From the NCBI GenBank assembly GCA_027356675.1, contig DAHVXO010000339.1, positions 1 through 6,805 on the forward strand: a stretch of 6,805 bases of DNA, read 5' to 3'. The DNA is from Symbiobacteriaceae bacterium (lineage in GTDB: Bacteria > Bacillota_E > Symbiobacteriia > Symbiobacteriales > Symbiobacteriaceae). The stretch's first letter is position 1. Each line of letters opens with the position of its first letter. The notes under the pieces were generated by a model, which saw only the letters and a program-made list of their open reading frames with translations, made no database searches and was not told where the DNA came from. The position numbers and the translations under genes are program-made. This document shows positions 5,489 through 6,805 of the stretch, in pieces.

Positions 5489-5713
5489 ATGGTTGCCGTT
5501 CGCACGACCAGGAGCTTTACGGTCGCGGTAAACACGAAGTATTGTAAGGGCTGCGAGATCTGCGTGCAAGTCTGCCCCAAGGATGTCCTCTTCGTCAATG
5601 ACTGGCAGAAGGCTGAGGTTCACAACGTGGAGGCGTGTACCGGCTGCATCTCTTGCGAGATCTACTGCCCGGACTTCGCCATTAAGGTAGAGGAGGTGCA
5701 GGCGCGTGGTTAA
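5489..5713 (+). CDS. korD: 2-oxoacid:ferredoxin oxidoreductase delta subunit, 2x[4Fe-4S] ferredoxin type (KorD-like)
   Basis: This 74-residue ferredoxin-like subunit carries two complete [4Fe-4S] motifs: CKGCEICVQVCP (Cys19, 22, 25, 29) and CTGCISCEIYCP (Cys50, 53, 56, 60). The form TKYCKGCEICVQVCPKDVL is characteristic of the small delta subunit of 2-oxoglutarate/2-oxoacid:ferredoxin oxidoreductases, which carries electrons from the thiamine-diphosphate site to external ferredoxin. GGAGGAG (5471-5477) lies 11 nt before the ATG, slightly far but adequate. The overlap with the alpha subunit gene by 8 nt confirms the assignment from context. Substrate cannot be fixed from this subunit alone; an isovalerate- or pyruvate-type delta subunit is a less likely alternative. 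Confidence 0.88.
   Translation: MVAVRTTRSFTVAVNTKYCKGCEICVQVCPKDVLFVNDWQKAEVHNVEACTGCISCEIYCPDFAIKVEEVQARG
5691..5696 (+). promoter_or_regulatory. Ribosome binding site for korA
   Basis: AGGAGG inside the end of korD lies 9 nt before GTG 5706. It supports the GTG start of korA and translation coupled to korD. Confidence 0.75.
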
Positions 5714-6805
5714 GCTCGCCGCACCGCCAAGGGCCAAGATCCTGATGCAAGGCAACGAAGCGATTGTGGAGGGCGCCATTGCCGCCGGCATGCGGTTCTA
5801 CGCCGGCTACCCGATCACTCCGTCCACGGAAATTGCCGAATTGTCCGCCGAGAAGCTCCCCAAGATCGGCGGCCGCTTCATTCAGATGGAAGATGAGATC
5901 GCCTCCATGGCCGCCGTCGTCGGCGGGTCCCTCGCTGGCGTCAAGGCGATGACTGCTACCTCCGGCCCCGGGTTCTCGCTCAAGCAGGAGAACCTGGGCT
6001 ACGCCGCGCATGGCGAAATCCCGTGCGTCATTGTCAACGTGCAGCGCATGGGCCCCAGCACCGGCCTGCCGACCTCGCCGGCCCAGGGCGACCTGATGCA
6101 ATCCCGCTTCGGCAGCCACGGTGACTACAGCCTGATTGTCCTGACCCCGGCGTCCGTCAACGAGGCCTATCATCTGACCGTGCGGGCCTTCAACCTGGCC
6201 GAGACCTACCGGACCCCGGTGATCCTGCTGACCGATGAGATCATCGGGCACATGCGCGAAGGTGTCAGCCTCCCCGACCGGGAGAGCGTGAAGATCGTGG
6301 AGCGGCTGAAGCCCTGCGATCCGCCCGGGGCCAAGCAGACCTACAAGACCGGCCCCAACGGTGTGCCCCGCCTGCCCAACTTTGGTGAGGGCTACCGCTT
6401 CCACTCCACGGGCCTTATCCACGGCCCGGACGGCTTTGCCACCAGCAACCCGAAGGTCGTCGAGGCCGCCGTGCGCCGCCTGACCGACAAGATTGAGCAC
6501 AACATCGATGACATCTACGAGGCTGAGACCCAGTTCATCGACGACGCCGAGGTCGTCGTCTTCGCCTACGGCGGGACTGCCCGGTCCGCGCAGCGGGCCA
6601 TGCGCCTCGCCCGTCAAAAGGGCCTCAAGGTCGGCATGTACCGTCCGATCACGATCTGGCCGTTCTACGATGCCAAGGTCCGGGAGGCCCTCGCGGGCAA
6701 GCGGGCCGTCATCGTGCCGGAATTGAACCTCGGGCAGATGGCCCGGGAACTCGAGCGGGTCACCCGCGGCGAGACCCAGATTGTCCGGGTCAACAAGGTC
6801 AGCGG
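5706..6805 (+). CDS. korA: 2-oxoglutarate (2-oxoacid):ferredoxin oxidoreductase alpha subunit KorA, 3' truncated by window edge
   Basis: The frame is open from GTG 5706 to the window edge, 366 residues, close to the 375-385 expected for KorA, so only a few C-terminal residues are probably missing. The N-terminal pyrimidine-binding domain shows MQGNEAIVEGAIAAG (14-28), the YAGYPITPSTEIAE signature (32-45), EDEIAS (62-67) and TSGPGFSLKQE (85-95). GPSTGLPTSPAQGDL (116-130) follows and is diagnostic of this family. A C-terminal transketolase-type domain includes VVVFAYGGTARSA (283-295) and the GMYRPITIWPF segment (310-320). With a beta subunit it interconverts 2-oxoglutarate and succinyl-CoA using ferredoxin, linking the TCA cycle to low-potential electrons. 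No gamma domain precedes it, so this is the separate alpha/beta/delta type. Substrate is inferred from similarity of style to KorA; another 2-oxoacid is possible. Confidence 0.9.
   Translation, partial: MVKLAAPPRAKILMQGNEAIVEGAIAAGMRFYAGYPITPSTEIAELSAEKLPKIGGRFIQMEDEIASMAAVVGGSLAGVKAMTATSGPGFSLKQENLGYAAHGEIPCVIVNVQRMGPSTGLPTSPAQGDLMQSRFGSHGDYSLIVLTPASVNEAYHLTVRAFNLAETYRTPVILLTDEIIGHMREGVSLPDRESVKIVERLKPCDPPGAKQTYKTGPNGVPRLPNFGEGYRFHSTGLIHGPDGFATSNPKVVEAAVRRLTDKIEHNIDDIYEAETQFIDDAEVVVFAYGGTARSAQRAMRLARQKGLKVGMYRPITIWPFYDAKVREALAGKRAVIVPELNLGQMARELERVTRGETQIVRVNKVS

Noticed and set aside
5682..6617. Open frame on the - strand (311 codons) opposite korA
   Set aside because: It mirrors the codon structure of korA, has repetitive Gly/Ala/His/Asp-rich composition and shows no motif; a by-product of high G+C in the sense gene.
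1..6805. CRISPR array, tRNA/rRNA genes, insertion sequences or prophage genes
   Set aside because: I found no regularly spaced repeats, no tRNA-like cloverleaf, no transposase or integrase motifs and no phage-type proteins on either strand.

Overview
The window carries most of a type IV pilus (T4P) locus, followed on the same strand by the start of an unrelated 2-oxoacid:ferredoxin oxidoreductase operon. Every supported gene is on the + strand. The DNA is G+C-rich, genes overlap or abut tightly, several starts are GTG, and there are strong AGGAGG-type ribosome binding sites. The pilus cluster stops at pilO with no pilP or pilQ secretin gene. Together with a ferredoxin-dependent (Kor-type) oxidoreductase, this suggests a high-G+C, anaerobic or microaerobic, probably monoderm bacterium. 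A Symbiobacterium-like or other thermophilic Firmicute is my best guess, inferred from gene order and protein style and not proven.

Pilus region (1-5177). It opens inside the C-terminal part of the extension ATPase PilB, recognised by its four-cysteine zinc site. It continues with the inner-membrane platform protein PilC, then a prepilin that is probably the major pilin. Two minor prepilins (GspI/PilV-like and GspJ/PilW-like) follow, then the assembly-platform genes pilM, pilN and pilO. The prepilin gene has a candidate sigma-A promoter just upstream and a hairpin terminator just downstream, so it can be expressed separately from the machinery genes. pilM-pilN and pilN-pilO overlap by ATGA, indicating translational coupling. 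Functionally, PilB hydrolyses ATP below PilC to push pilin subunits into a fibre, the minor pilins probably prime assembly at the tip, and PilM (cytoplasmic, actin-like) with PilN and PilO (single-pass membrane proteins) form the alignment scaffold. PilT (retraction ATPase) and the prepilin peptidase PilD are not in the window.

Junction (5178-5488). About 310 bases hold no convincing gene. They contain a very strong intrinsic terminator closing the pilus operon, then a 56-nt imperfect hairpin with 20 base pairs, a 9-bp direct repeat at 14-bp spacing, and a weak promoter candidate before the next operon. The hairpin is the most interesting unexplained element in the window.

Oxidoreductase region (5489-6805). 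A 74-residue protein with two [4Fe-4S] motifs (KorD-like) overlaps by 8 nt a GTG-started alpha subunit (KorA-like) that runs off the right edge close to its expected end. They would form, with a beta subunit expected just downstream, an enzyme interconverting 2-oxoglutarate (or a related 2-oxoacid) plus CoA with the acyl-CoA and CO2, using ferredoxin as electron carrier.
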